Shown: positions 24,448 through 37,250 of the stretch, one piece after another
Layout of the letters: every line of letters starts with the position of its first letter
Numbering within the stretch: position 1 is the stretch's first letter
DNA from: Arctopsyche grandis
Lineage: Eukaryota; Arthropoda; Insecta; Trichoptera; Hydropsychidae
Reading direction: 5' to 3'
DNA length: 64,000 nucleotides
NCBI RefSeq assembly: GCF_051622035.1
Contig: NC_135357.1
Coordinates: 17,764,256-17,828,255 of the forward strand
Notes under the pieces: model-generated
What the model was told of the DNA's origin: nothing
Seen by the model: only the letters and a program-made list of their open reading frames with translations
The model's database searches: none
Made by a program: the position numbers and the translations under genes

Positions 24448-24611
24448 TCTCGAGACATCCAATCTTTCAAAGATGCTCAAGGAGAACTAACGCAATAGCA
24501 TTCCACAAAAAGGAGTATTTGTATGTTATCCGAGGGTGCTAACCTTTTTTTGTGGAATTATATTGCGTAAGTTCTCTTGAGAGCCCCTTTGAAAATTAGG
24601 ACTTCTCGAAA
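24448..24611. repeat. Imperfect hairpin, arms about 65 bp
   Basis: The left arm runs CTCGAGACATCC ... GAGAACTAACGCAATAG ... TTCCACAAAAAGG. The right arm is its diverged reverse complement, ending GGACTTCTCGA. The unpaired centre is about 25-30 bases. Confidence 0.7.
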
Positions 24612-25671
24612 CTGCGCCACAATTCAGTGCAATTTAGTGTATTCTTCCGGGAACATTTTACCAGTACAGTACTGGCTTTTCGGGTATCTATCCTGGTGAA
24701 TCGTGAAATAAAATCGGTACACTTTTGGTAATAGAAGTTTTTCTATCTAATTGTATCTAATAGTTGAATTGAAATATTCAAAGTCTTCAACGAAAATGTC
24801 CCCTACAAAAATATTGGCAAAGAATTCAAAAATTTTAAACCAAGAGTCAATATGATAATAGGATTATTACGCACGTTGCGATCGCCTAAAAGACAATTTT
24901 TTCCATGAAAATCGCGAATACGGAATATTTGACACTCAAGTTCTCGTTAGTATGATGGACTTTTCGGTTGCCAGATGTTCCGTTATAGTTATAGTTCCGT
25001 TATATTTTAGTGACTTTTGGGCAAATACTTTGTGGGCAATAATCACCGAACCTGTCAATAAAACGCAATTGAATTTTGTAACTTTAAATGTTAATGATCA
25101 CCGAACTTGGCTAATCGCAGTTGCTTTTCGCACAAAAAATGGTTCACTGTTGTTAATTTCTTAGAAAAACAATGCTTTTTTGCTCTTTTGTTTTGAACAC
25201 TAATGGAGCAGTTTATTGTTAATATATGAAAAATATTAGATATATTTGAAAAATAAACCGCGTGTAGCCACCTTTTACTGGTCATCAAGTATAATTTCTA
25301 CTAGTCTTGTTCAGAATTTTATAAGAGCATTCAAGAAAATGAATGAACTGATAATTTAAATATTTAGAAACATTTGAAATGTCCTGGTTTTGAATTTAAA
25401 AAAAAATGTCACCTTAGTTTAAATACATACACCTTCGATTTACGCAGTAGGTAAAAATAGCGTAAAAAAGTATCGAAGAAAAAACAATATTAGTTTTTCA
25501 TATTGAGATTACAAAATATGCTAACTGAATCATGTTCTATTGATTCATCTCGAATCTTCTTTCACCCAATCTGTCAATGTGCATTTGACCTCTGTTCGTC
25601 GCCCGAGCTGCACCAGAAGACGCCATAAAAACACTTTTTTTTAAATCCGCATAAATTTAATATAAGGTGAC

Positions 25672-25905
25672 CATTCGTACTGGTTTTATCAGTACAGTAC
25701 TGGATTTTTTGGATATTTATCTTGACAAAATCCTTTTGATAGGCCTATTTATAAATAGTGGAATTGATATTTTTATTTTCATAAATACATATCCAATATT
25801 TTCTAATGTTTTTAGTAATTCAAGTATTTAGAAACATTCTTTGGAAAAATACGTCCTGGTTTTGTCACATATACTAAAACCATATAAAATGGACATCTTA
25901 ATTTA
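25672..25905. mobile_element. MITE-like element, AAGGTGACCATTCG family, short copy
   Basis: The left end TAAGGTGACCATTCGTACTG and the right end, read inward, TAAGATGTCCATTTTATATG form diverged terminal inverted repeats over 234 bp. It shares CAGTACAGTACTGG with 24,660. The superfamily is unclear. Confidence 0.55.
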
Positions 25906-26272
25906 ACAGTGAAGTTTAGCTGAATAGTAGAAAACATTATCCGAATACTACTTATCTTACGTCTAATCTCACTTCATCTGCTGTTTGTAAAGATGCAAAG
26001 TAGGGAAAATTGTGGGTTTTCCTAAGAATTTCATGTGCGAATAAACTCTTCTGGTTGAAAACATGAATTAATTCAATAGCATTATTATTTGATTTGATAA
26101 TTGAACAGTACGGCTATACGACAACGAATTTAAATTTCGAATCTATAGGTATCTGTGTATTTAAGAGTGAAATACATACATACATTCAAATACAATATAC
26201 ATATGTATGTATGTACATATGTTGGTATTAACTAACAGTTTTAAATGTTATTATCATACATCTATGTATACA

Positions 26273-26400
26273 TACATGGGTCTACGTGACGAGCCAGTAT
26301 GTTAAATTACAGAAAACATAAATATCGGAAGGCAAAGATCGAAAATCGAAAGATCTTAAGTTGAAAGATCAAAAAAAGGGTGCATGGTAAAGTCATAATA
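26273..26400. mobile_element. Foldback element, single truncated arm
   Basis: It carries GGGTCTACGTGACGAG, GTTAAATTACAGAAAAC, ATCGGAAGGCAAAGATCG and GGGTGCATGGTAAA in the same order as the left arms of the complete foldbacks at 44,036 and 52,896. It then stops, with no opposite arm. Confidence 0.75.
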
Positions 26401-27770
26401 ATTCCACATAGATATATATATATATATATATATGTATATTATTTCGTAGGTACATACATAATGGTAAATTTAATAAGTATCCTTGACCTATTGCGTGAAC
26501 GCGGAATTAAAGCGCTCCTTCGTAGATTCGCAGACTTTGTATATATGTACATACATGTATATGTATGTACATACGTATAAATATGTATGAGCATATGTGT
26601 ACAAACTTCCATACATACCTTGCCTGTTCATATACGCATTCTTACACAAGTCTTCTCAATCTTCTACAAAATGAATATTTTGTTGACACCAAAGTTCATA
26701 CATATGTACATACGTTTAAATTGTTTATTAATTATGTGGTTTTACCTTGTCAGAAAACCAAAAAAAAAATGTAATTTTTCTATTTCTGTACTATTATATT
26801 GATGAAAATTAATATGAAGGTATCAACATATACGTAAATTTTGTGATTTTTTATCATGTACGTAAATAATATAATATTAAATTTAAAATAAATACAACTT
26901 AAATTTAAGTTTCTACATCAGTTTTTATCGTTGCTGAAATTTACATGATACCTATTGTGCATTGTATGTACTCATTCGCATGAAACAAAGTCTAAAAATT
27001 AAATTGTAAATTCAAGTTCCAGTTTGTTTTTTTCACTGTACTTTGATTATGTTAAATAAAACACAGAGGTCTGAGTACTGAACCGAATACGACGATAATT
27101 AAATATGACAATATAATCTGTAAGATAATAATAGGCGGATGAATCGTATGATGAACGTAAAAAATGATAAACTACTTACTGTGGCAATTTTAAACGAAAA
27201 ATTTAGTATTATCATTTTGAACCGTATACATATACATATACGTATATGTATGATATACATATAGTACCATCCACTTGTGTGAAGATGTGGTTTGAATGAA
27301 ATCACCCTTGATTATTAAAATTTTTATGTTTTAATGAGTCATTGTTCAGAGAAATTTATTTAAACAGTACACAAACAGTGACCTGAAATAAATGCATAAT
27401 TATAAATTTCAAGCGATTGATTATAATAAAAAAATAGTCTTGGATGGAAACTCGTACATACTTATAGTTTACTTCAGCAGCTATTAATAAATAAATTAGA
27501 AATGTTATAAAGGCTAAATTTTGTATAATCAGCATTTTTTTGTACAGATTATGAAATTAAATTTTTTTAAATTATGTATATTTTTCGTGTTTGTGTTGTT
27601 GCTGATTAAAGATCTTTGAACATACGTATTTCTCGCCTGTGATTTAGTCAACTATTGTATACACAGGTATTATACTGTAACGTAGAGATTAGTTGAGTGG
27701 CGCTCGTGGACCGATGGCTTACTAGCGCAGATCCCCTGATCTCTTGTTCCCGCCAAAATGGACTCTACGT

Positions 27771-27850
27771 ATGAATGAGCCGTATGCAACGGCCAATGGG
27801 ATCGTCCGACTCATCGACCAATAGTTGTTGAGCCCAAATATGTACAATAT
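27771..27850 (+). repeat. Dispersed repeat, second copy of 9,621-9,725
   Basis: It contains GAGCCGTATGCAACGGCCAA, CCGACTCATCGACCAATAG and TTGAGCCCAA. Spacing and strand are the same as at 9,631, apart from a short deletion. Confidence 0.6.
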
Positions 27851-28535
27851 GTTTGTATGTACATATATAGTAATATTAATATGTATATTAATAATCCAAG
27901 ACCTTGGAAAATAAAATATTATGTATATGTCCATATGTAGGTATTGAAAATGCACCATAAAGAATATGTAATACATCTTTATTATTTATCGTGACCATAG
28001 ATATACATATAGAATAATTATTATATATCTATGATCGTGACACATAAATTTGACTTTGGCGAAACACATTAAAGATTAAAGAAATCCTTATAGGTTATCA
28101 GAATTAAATTATTGATAGTAAATTTCAGTTGCATTAAGCCATGAATGTATCTGTATATGTATATATATACAGACGTGTATATGTATTGTTACTTTTGTTA
28201 GATGTTATCAATGAAACTAGATTAGTATTACATATTACATTATGACACATTTTATCAACGGGTTGATAACGTGTTTATTCACCGTTGTTTGTTTTGCTCA
28301 AATTTTGAAATAGAAACAAGTATCGTAGCTTTTCCTACAAATTAGTAGTGTTATCAAAATTTTACGTATTACTTTATTTTCTCGGAACTATCGTTACTTT
28401 TATAAAATGCACATATGTATAATATTATATACATATACATATGTATGTACATATATACAAAGATTGTCACATGTATTGCAATTGTATATTTTACGACGGT
28501 CAATTGAGTCAATAAATCTATTCGATTTGCAATCT

Positions 28536-28627
28536 GTTCGATGCTTCACCATGTACATACATATGTACTTACATACATATGTACATATGTATTATATTCA
28601 TACATAATACATGATGAAGCATCGAAC
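28536..28627. repeat. Hairpin, 20-bp arms
   Basis: GTTCGATGCTTCACCATGTA (28536-28555) pairs with TACATGATGAAGCATCGAAC (28608-28627) with one mismatch. The loop is TACATA repeat. Stem length and loop are within the range of insect small-RNA precursors, but it could equally be a microsatellite-centred palindrome. Confidence 0.7.
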
Positions 28628-29017
28628 GCTGTTAACAATTTTACACAATAATAAAATTGTATCTCGCGAATCGCTAACGCAAATATGTTTTACAAAATTA
28701 ATACACATACCAATGTTTCGATTTTGTACATTTTCACGATTATCAAAAATGAGGAGAGTAATAAAGTAGATATTTATTCGCTTGACTTGTTCACAAGTTC
28801 TGAAAAGGAAACTGGTGGAAATATAATAATTAGATTATAAATAAATTGAAAACAGCAATAAAGTAAAACCAACGAGCACACTGACTCGACGAACTTTGTG
28901 AGAATAAGAATAAATTGTTTCGAAATGCTAAACTTTAAATTGTAATCAGTTTTCATGAACGTCGATGCCGATCATGCATACATATGTATGTACTGTACAT
29001 AATGTACAAACATACAT

Positions 29018-30131
29018 ATTATAAGCAGTGGCGTAGCTACCATTGCGCAGAGTGATGCAAAGCATCACGGCCCATACTCGACAAGGGGCCCAAATTTGTG
29101 GAAATAAATCTAAAATCAACAAAAAAAGAAGAAAGAAAAGAAGCAATGCAAAAAAAAAATGTTGTATTTATTTGTGAATTTTTATTTTAAGTGATGAATT
29201 AATTAAATTACGGCTCGAAAATATTGCAGAAACGAGATCTTTCTTTAGACGAATTCACACGAAGAAATAAAATCAGAAGTGAAAAAAATGGCCAGGAAGT
29301 GGGGCTTAAATGTTGATTTTGAAAACAAACATCAAAATATCATTAAACGTTATTCTGATGAGTTAGCATCCGATTACAGATTCAACAGTGAACAACTATT
29401 CAGAGTAAATGTATTTTATAACATTATTGACAAGGCAACCGTTCAGCTTAAAAGTCGCTTTCAAAGAATGCAGTTAGTGAAAAACTATTATTCATAGTTT
29501 TCTTGAACCTTGCTGAATTTATTAGAAGAAAATATTTTAGAAAATTGTTTAAAATTAAGGAAAAAATATCCAGAATTTTTCTCAAATCAATTTGATGACC
29601 AGTTCATTCAAGTAATTTCATTATTGAAAAACGATTTCACTGAAAACATGACCATAAGAAAATTTTCACAATTACTTATCACAAAATACAGTTGTTTAGA
29701 AAGTGAAATTTCGGAAGTTTATGTCGTGATTACATTATTTTTTACTTTACCAATAACAGTGGCGAGTGTTGAAAGATCTTTCAGTAAATTGAAAATGATT
29801 AAAAACTACAAAAGAAAATCAGACAATCAAGGCTAAATAATCTTGCATTGTTGGCTATTGAACATAAACAAGCGGCAAAATTAGAAGTTAAAAATTAGTG
29901 ATTTCGCGAATATGAAAGCAAGAAAAAAAAATTAAAATTGGTGAGCTTATTTCTAAATTATTTTATTATTTTTTTTATTATATGAATATTTATTATATGA
30001 ATATTTATTATGTCAAATATGTATATAAACTTATTTCTTTTCTTATTAAAAAAAATATATCACGTATATAACAAATATAACGTAATTTTTGCATCAGGGC
30101 CAACATTTCTAGCTACGCCACTGATTATAAG
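29018..30131 (+). mobile_element. hAT transposon with perfect target-site duplication (element 29026-30123)
   Basis: Terminal inverted repeats CAGTGGCGTAGCTA on both ends, bounded by the exact octamer ATTATAAG (29018-29025 and 30124-30131). At 1,098 bp it carries the C-terminal part of a transposase with few disruptions, so it is a relatively young, internally deleted copy. Confidence 0.93.
29279..29898 (+). pseudogene. hAT transposase, C-terminal part
   Basis: The frame from 29,279 (MARKWGLNVDFENKH) is open for 72 codons. After a short break it continues from 29,510 to 29,836 and ends with the dimerisation motif LPITVASVERSFSKLKMIKN, then a frameshift into LNNLALLAIEHKQA. The N-terminal BED/catalytic part is missing. 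Conservation of the dimerisation motif supports recent origin. Confidence 0.8.
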
Positions 30132-30689
30132 TACATTAATATGTACATACATATGTTAAACGAAGTCGTCCAAACCGTGATTGCGGCTGCTTTGGTGGTC
30201 TTTAATTAACATACGGTTGGCAATCAACTAATAAAATATCTGATTTGCGATATGTTTATCACTTAATATTGGTTCTGGCGAACGAAATATGTATGTAGAT
30301 ATATGAGATATCGAATAAGTCTGATTTACCTCCATGATTATGATTTGCATTATGACTGATTTATTTATTTAAAAAAAAAAAAAACAAACAGAAACCAACA
30401 GCATTACAACGTACATATATAACATTGACAAACAATTTTCTAAAGATTAATAATACCAATAAAAAAAAAGCGGGTGTGACCAACCTACGACTTATCTATG
30501 TATGTATTTGAGGAATATAAGAAAGTCACAAAACAAAATTCTATATTAAACCGTACAGACACATACCGGCAGCATTATTTTTATTTTTTATTATTTTTTT
30601 TTTTTTATTTTACATATACATATACCAGGAAGGCCTTACAGGTAAATCCCAATATGATATGAAATATGAAATACTAATAGTTATTACAG
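30132..30689. other. AT-rich spacer, no gene seen
   Basis: Homopolymer runs (A12 near 30,372, a T-rich run near 30,600) and TACATA motifs only. Confidence 0.4.
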
Positions 30690-31670
30690 CATTTTCGATA
30701 CAAATTGAGCGCAAATGTATGGAAACTTATACAAGACAAAAGTTCTACTTCCGCTTGTCGGATTATTTTCAATTTTTTTCAATTATTTAAAACCACTATA
30801 AATATTATATACATTAAATTTCAAGAAAATAAAAATAATTTAAAAGGTCAAAATAAAATAATGAAATATTGTTTAAACAAAATATTACTTCCGGTTTACG
30901 AATTCTGACCAAAAGCTTATCAACTCTAAGTTAGTATATAAAGAACAAAAATATAAATTTTCAACTTGATACGTTTGGGGGTGTGGAAAAAATCGTGTGG
31001 TCACAAAACTTTTGAGGAAAAACTCCCACTTCCGGTTTATTAAATTTAATGATTTTTTTTTATTTTCAGCACGTTGAAACGAGGAATTTTTCTCGAAAAG
31101 CACACATGCTTAAGGGATCTACAAAAATTGTGGAAGAAAAATCGAACAAGAGTAAACTGCCGGTTGACGAATGTTCTCCAAATTATATGTATATAACTTT
31201 ATATTAAGCTTAAACTTTGGTTTATTGAAATTCCAGTTCAATAAACCAAAAGGTTTCTGAGAAAAACATAAAAACCTCGATTCTCTAGAGTAAAAGTATT
31301 ATTTATGGTTGAAGTAAAAATATTAGAGTATAAAATTTATAATTTCTATTACATGTTAAAAAAAATTCAGCCCGATTCAGATATCTGTTTGGGAGATAAT
31401 TTAATTCAAAAACTTAAAAAAACAAGACACCTATGTACATATATGGGGAGGTAACATTTCCGGATAACTTAAAAATCTGAAAAAAATTTACATCGTATGG
31501 ATCAGAATTTCAGTAAACGATACTAATTTTTAGTTTGATAGGAGACACATACATTTTGTTCTAAATCATGAAAATGTGATTAGTGATAGATTCTGAGTTC
31601 GAATCAGTCAAAATCTCGAGTTTGAATTTTCGCATGATCACAAAACTTCATATATTGTTACTACATACTA
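30690..31670 (-). repeat. Dispersed 1-kb repeat with internal CCGGAAGT units (copy B)
   Basis: Reverse-complement relative of 17,200-18,300. CACTTCCGG-type cores occur near 30,750, 30,888, 31,027, 31,159 and 31,456, repeating the subunit spacing of copy A. It ends at the right with ATGATCACAAAACTTCATA, matching the left end of copy A. Confidence 0.7.
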
Positions 31671-31750
31671 GGGTTTCTTTATTCCCGGACTTTTTCAATT
31701 CCCGGGACACGGGACGGACCCCGGGATTGTTCCCGGGATTCCCGGGATCC
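31670..31750. mobile_element. hAT-like terminus rich in CCCGGG
   Basis: TAGGGTTTCTTTATTCCCGG is followed by repeated CCCGGGA motifs, a subterminal pattern seen in some hAT families. No matching right end was found, so only one end is called. Confidence 0.45.
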
Positions 31751-33956
31751 CGGGATACATGTATAAAAACTTTTTTTTTTCAATTTAATATATTTTTTAA
31801 TAATAAAAAAAATATTTATTTATTTACAAAATATTAAAAAAAAGTAAATAATACATAATATATGTATTAACTGAAAAAAATGTAATTATAAAAGTAAACT
31901 TCTAAGAATACTCAAATATTTAAATGAGAATCCGAAAGCCTATTTCTAGATTTGGTACAAAAATTTTCAGCAATGAAAAGAATCCACCTCACAGAGTACA
32001 GCGGTCGGACTACATGCCATCTCGCTTGCACCTAACATATTACGCGATACAACCATATATACAACGAAAGAATTTAATTGCAATTACCGCTTGAGTTAGT
32101 ACGTTTAGATAAAAAAAAATATATTGAGATAGAAAACCAATCCTTATAAACGTGGTGAAATAAAAAATTTGCCAAATAAATGAAAAATAGCACGGAAAAA
32201 AAATCCGTAAAAAAATATATTTTTGACTTTTAAAATTCGCTAGACAATTAATTAGAAGTATTTTATAGCAATGAAATATAAAAATTAATAGGAAAAATAT
32301 CTGACTATTGATTCCGATACTCACTTTGAGCGTAACAATCCTAAATTTTGAGTAAAAGACCGCAAAAGCCAAAAAACTGTAAAAATCGCGGATTTTTTTA
32401 AACGCTCATATCTCGTAAGCGATCGCCCACCAACAAAAATCAATATCATATTCGAATTCAGTGGGTCAAATTTAGTAAAGATTGGCTAGTCTCCGCTCTG
32501 GTAATTTTTTTTGTTGCTCAGTGTTATTAACTCAATATTAAAACGAAAAGATAATTTACTATTAAGTAAATCGCCAAGGTCTCTCGTATGATCAACCGCA
32601 AGTATTGAAAAGAAAATGAAACAATATAGGGGATGTAGTTTAGAGAATGTAATGTGGAAACACTTGGTAACATTGAAAAACAACTGGTTATTAAGACAGT
32701 AGCCTATGTATAAGGGGTCTTGTCAAACTATCACTGTTATCAAAACAATTATACGAGCGTCATTTGAGACCAATAATGAAAGGATGTATTTTTCATTCCA
32801 GAATGACTTATTTTTCACCATTATCTTCCTGAACGTCAACATACAAAGATACTTCATCTAATCCCAGAAGCAAACACGGATTTAAACACAATCGGGTGAG
32901 GCCTCGAGATTCCGATTCGAAAAGTTTTACTGGACCCACGAAGTTTGTGTCTAAGTAAATCTTCGATGAATTATTATAGTTTTTCTATGCCAATTTTTAA
33001 ACGACGTTATAAAAATTGAATTACTAGCGTTCGTTCCTTATTTTTTCATATAAAGAAAATTGAAAAATTTGGGTGTAAAAGTAGTGAAATGGATGTAAAC
33101 GGTTGGAGCAACAAAATGGTCTTCAATTTATAGATGTTTGCTCTTGAAACGTATAATAATTATTTTCCTATCGCTATATTAACTGACGTTTACGTATGTA
33201 CATAGTTACAAATAGCAAAAATTTACATATATTATAAGGTTAGGTTTTTGGTAATTTTTTTGATTGCTGCCCACCTCGATTGATACTTGCCTGATTGTCT
33301 AAATTGTATCAAATGCGCGTAGAGTTTGAAGCTGATCAATTTTGAATGACAGTTCAATGGTTCTCAAAACATACACCTCATTATTGGACTAATTCGAAAA
33401 TTATAGACTGTACTGACTACATATATATGTATGAACATTCTCTTACTAAAATAGATCTACATATGTAAGCCTATTCATGTTTATGTTTTGAACGAAACGA
33501 TTTACGTACCACCACAGTTTAGAAAATAAATATTGAACAAACCAATTAACACGACCATTTTCGTTCGAAGACGTCGTAAGAATTTGTATAAAATGCATGA
33601 AAGATGATGTTTCTAGACTTTTGTTATCGAAAAGTACATATATGTAAGTCAGAAATGATCATAAATTCCATATTCGCCCATTGCAAACGTTTTTGATTTG
33701 TTGAAATATATGTACATACATCCATACATAAAGATTGATTTAATTACAAATTTTTGATGTTATTCATATATGTATATGTACATATGTATGTATGAAACAT
33801 GAATGGTCCACACAAGTATTTTTTCGTCTTGGACCTTTTCATTGAACTATTTTCATTCTCGGTACATTTCATATTTTCATTAATTATAATTAAATTTCAA
33901 TAAAATGTTGACAAAGTACTTGAGTAGACCAATCCAATGTACTATTAGATAAACTA
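31751..33956. other. AT-rich region with one decayed transposon end, no gene seen
   Basis: Apart from the CACTG-type terminus near 32,335-32,523 and TACATA tracts near 33,720-33,795, I see no coding or structural feature I can support. Confidence 0.4.
32335..32523 (-). mobile_element. Diverged terminus of a CACTG element
   Basis: The end ...TGCTCAGTG followed by TTATTA has the same order of blocks (AATCGCGNGATTT, CATATCTCGTAAGCG, CAGTGGG, GTCTCCG) as the right arm of the foldback at 35,693-37,250. It is an older relative of that family. The left end was not found. Confidence 0.5.
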
Positions 33957-35235
33957 CAGTCGTGGACATAAAAAATGCGGCACTCGACTATTTTTACATT
34001 TATTTTTACTTCTGTTCGTTATTATAATTTTTTCTTGAATGACGAATTTTTGAATGGAGGTTTGAAGACTTATCAGTAAACTTCAATTTAAGCAAAAAAA
34101 AAAAATGGAAATAGGTTATTCTTGGAATGGATGCAGAAATGGAAAGCGGTCATTAACGGTACTTGCGCTGAAGTTGAGCCTGTGTAATTTATGAGGATCA
34201 GACTTCTAATTTGTAAGATTTCTAAAGCTAATATTACTTGTGAGGTATTAAAAACATCTTTTGTGAATAAAACTACTTTTGGATAATGTTATACTTATTA
34301 TATTTTAATATTTCGTACTGCCGCCTCGATTTTGAATAATCGCCAATATGCGTTGATTTTGTAGAGTGAATTTAAACATTCTATCGTAATATCATTCTCC
34401 CAAGTTTCGGTTATGTTTTCATGCAATTCTATGATATTTGATGTCCGTCGATTTGCCAATTTTCTCTTTAAAATAGCCCATAGGTTTTCGATCGGATTCC
34501 CGAGAAATGCATTCCACGCGATACCTTTCACCAATTTCCCGACGAACAATGAGCATCCCATCCTGCCCAAAGAAATTAAACTTCGATTTTTCAGAGAATA
34601 CAACCCTTTTCCAATAATCGACAGTCCAATGCCTATGGTTTTTAGTCCAATTTAGATGATTATCATTTTAAGCGAAAGAAACGGCAGGGCGGTGTAGCCG
34701 ATATCCATGCTCCAAAATTTACTTGCTTAATTTTTTTCCAAAAATATCACATGATCTGATGCTTGAAGCTCTACCGGAATTCCTACCGTTGTTTTGAATG
34801 GATTTTCTAGCATCATGTGCCTGATATGACGATCTTCGCGAACACTGGTCACAAGTCCTCTTCCTTTCCCAGGTTTCCTTCCCAGAGTAACAGTTTGTCG
34901 ATATTTTTTCAAAAATCGATGAACTGAGCTCTCTCCAAATCCCACTCAACGGGATATTTCACGTATAGAAAGATTTGCTTCGAATAACGTAATAATTTTT
35001 GATTTAAAGCAATTGACATATGTTTCAAGTTATCCATTTTATGCGAGATGTTTGCGCGGTGACGTCCAACAAAAAACTGTCGAATCTTTTAACACTTGCA
35101 TTGTTTGAAATATCTAGTACCTGAAGTGCGATATACCCAAAAACAAAAAATGAAAACAATCGAGACAGAATTTTGAGAAAAAACCCAAATTTAATGTACT
35201 ATGCAGTCATGCGGCATTTTTAATGTCCACGACTG
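33957..35235 (-). mobile_element. Tc1-type transposon, internally deleted
   Basis: Bounded by TA on both sides (33955-33956, 35236-35237). Terminal inverted repeats of about 26 bp start CAGTCGTGGACATAAAAAAT on the left and CAGTCGTGGACATTAAAAAT on the right. It contains minus-strand transposase remnants. At 1,279 bp it is shorter than an autonomous Tc1. Confidence 0.9.
34298..35037 (-). pseudogene. Tc1-type transposase pseudogene
   Basis: From ATG at 35,037 the first frame breaks within about 45 codons. A second frame carries the helix-turn-helix region (FGESSVHRFLKKYRQTV). Later the motif around the first catalytic aspartate reads VVFSEKSKFNFFG, with the usual SDES altered. A frameshift or deletion removes the middle catalytic region. 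The glutamate block NPIENLWAILKRKL is intact. The gene is dead. Confidence 0.85.
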
Positions 35236-35692
35236 TATATGACTATTTTTAATTAAAATTGTCATTCAATAATATCATGTGACTGAATAAAAAAGGCAGT
35301 TAGATTTTCATAATTTTTTCTTTAAAGAAAAAAAAACAAGCAAAAACTATGAAATTCAATTTTCATGACAATTGAAAATTGAAAAAAAAAAAGTACACCA
35401 ATTTACGCGTGCTAGAGATTACTTTAATATCATAAAGTCGAATTTTAACTATAATGACTCTACTATTATTTTAATGGGCAACACAATTACTTGATTAGTT
35501 ATGATAACGTATCTGAATATATCTGATTTCATGGTGATAAACGTGTCAATGATATCAACAATACAGTTTTAGTATTTTGCTGTCTAGATATCCTCGAAAG
35601 AGAAAATTACAACCGATAAATTTTTTTCCATAACCACAATACGGTTATTGAAATTAGTTTAATGGATTTTACATACATATTTCGTATAATTA

Positions 35693-37250
35693 CACTGTTC
35701 GACAAATGACGACTTTTAAAATGTTACAGAGACGAGATATGACTTTTCTTATAGATCTATGCCCATTGAACACGAATCTGGTAATAAAAAGTGTTGATTG
35801 GCTCGAGATTCGGAGATATATGTGTTTTTTAAATCGCGCGATTTTTCTATATCTTGGTGTTGTTCGGTCGATTTCTCAAAATCTGTTAATTTCCTGTTAA
35901 AAATGAATATTGGAATCTACAGTCGGGTATTTTATCTTTCATTTGTAGTACTTTTCAGCTTTCAAATCTCTCTAAGTAGTCGTCCAGCTCAAATCAAAAG
36001 TCAAAATTACGTATTTTCACTTGGGATTTTTTCCCACTGTTAATACTATATTATATTGAGTATTTTCTATTGAAAAATGTTTATTAGGATAGTGTTCTGG
36101 CCACACTATTTTTTGATTTCGTTTAAAAGGGGTAATTGGATGTGTGGTGAATTTTAAACCGGTTAATTTTCGAGCAAAAATTTCGTATTAGTAGAGAACA
36201 TATTTAATAATATATTTATTGAATACGAATATGTATAGCGTAAAAATAAGTATCAGTACATTTTAAGCACCCGAATAAAAATAAAAATAGACATGGAAAA
36301 TAAAAACAAAAATCAAAATGAAATTAAATACGAAGATAATGAACATTTCAAAGATAAATAATTGTGAAAAAATAAAAATATATCTATATTAAAATAAAAT
36401 ATTATGTTATATATGTTCTGATATTGAAATATCAGAACATATATAGGAATAAAAACAAAATCAATTTTAATATCACACACTCAAACAGTTCAAACAAAAA
36501 AAAAAAAAATTTTTACGTAAATATACGTTTAAAAAAATTAAGTCTATAACTTCGATCCGTAAAATTCTATGGTTTTATCAACACCTTTCGAACTGAAAGA
36601 CCTCTCGAAGGGAACTGAAGTACAATACGAATGTATAAACACATAAAAGAGTTAAAAAGATCGCGAGCATAGTGAGTCATCGACCATCGTATAGCTCGTG
36701 CAGCTTCACGCTTCACAAGCTACATATATGTACAGCGCACGCAACACAAATATGCTCTCTACTAATACGAAATTTTTGCTCGAAAATTAACCGGTTTAAA
36801 ATTCACCACACATCTAATTACCCCTTTTAAACGAAATCAAAAAATAGTGTGGCCAGAACACTATCCTAATAAACATGTTTCAATAGAAAATACTCAATAT
36901 AATATAGTATAAACAGTGGGAAAAAATCCCAAGTGAAAATACGTAATTTTGACTTTTGATTTGAACTGGACGACTACTTAGAGAGATTTGAAAGCTAAAA
37001 AGTACTACAAATGAAAGATAAAATACCCGACTGTAGATTCCAATATTCATTTTTAACAGGAAATTAACAGATTTTGAGAAATAGACCGAACAACACCAAG
37101 ATATAGAAAAATCGCGCGATTTAAAAAACACATATATCTCCGAATCTCGAGCCAATCAACACTTTTTATTACCAGATTCGTGTTCACTGGGCATAGATCT
37201 ATAAGAAAAGTCATATCTCGTCTCCGTAACATTTTTCGTGTCGAACAGTG
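35693..37250. mobile_element. Foldback element with >500-bp inverted repeats, CACTG ends
   Basis: The left arm (35693-36207) and right arm (36746-37250) are nearly identical reverse complements. Both begin CACTGTTCGACA at the outside and end near TTCGTATTAGTAGAGA inside. Both flanks give TTA, a 3-bp duplication consistent with EnSpm/CACTA elements. The 540-bp centre is single copy. Mirror-image frames (SEIYVFFKSRDFSISWCC) appear in both arms but lack start and family support. Confidence 0.85.

Larger units (their letters stand above)
24377..25412. mobile_element. MITE-like element, AAGGTGACCATTCG family, long copy
   Basis: The left end AAGGTAGCCATTCGCACTAG and the right end, read inward, TAAGGTGACATTTT resemble the ends of the shorter copy at 25,672. 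Both share CAGTACAGTACTGG and a CCAGGAC motif. The interior holds a 21-base stem-loop (24382-24402 with 24415-24435), a second hairpin (24,448-24,611) and a fragment of the repeat also found at 21,440. Boundaries are approximate. Confidence 0.5.
25906..28535. other. AT-rich region with repeat fragments, no gene seen
   Basis: Many TACATA/TATGTA tracts. It includes a truncated arm of the foldback family (26,273-26,400) and the dispersed repeat at 27,771-27,850. No host coding sequence is recognised. Confidence 0.4.
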
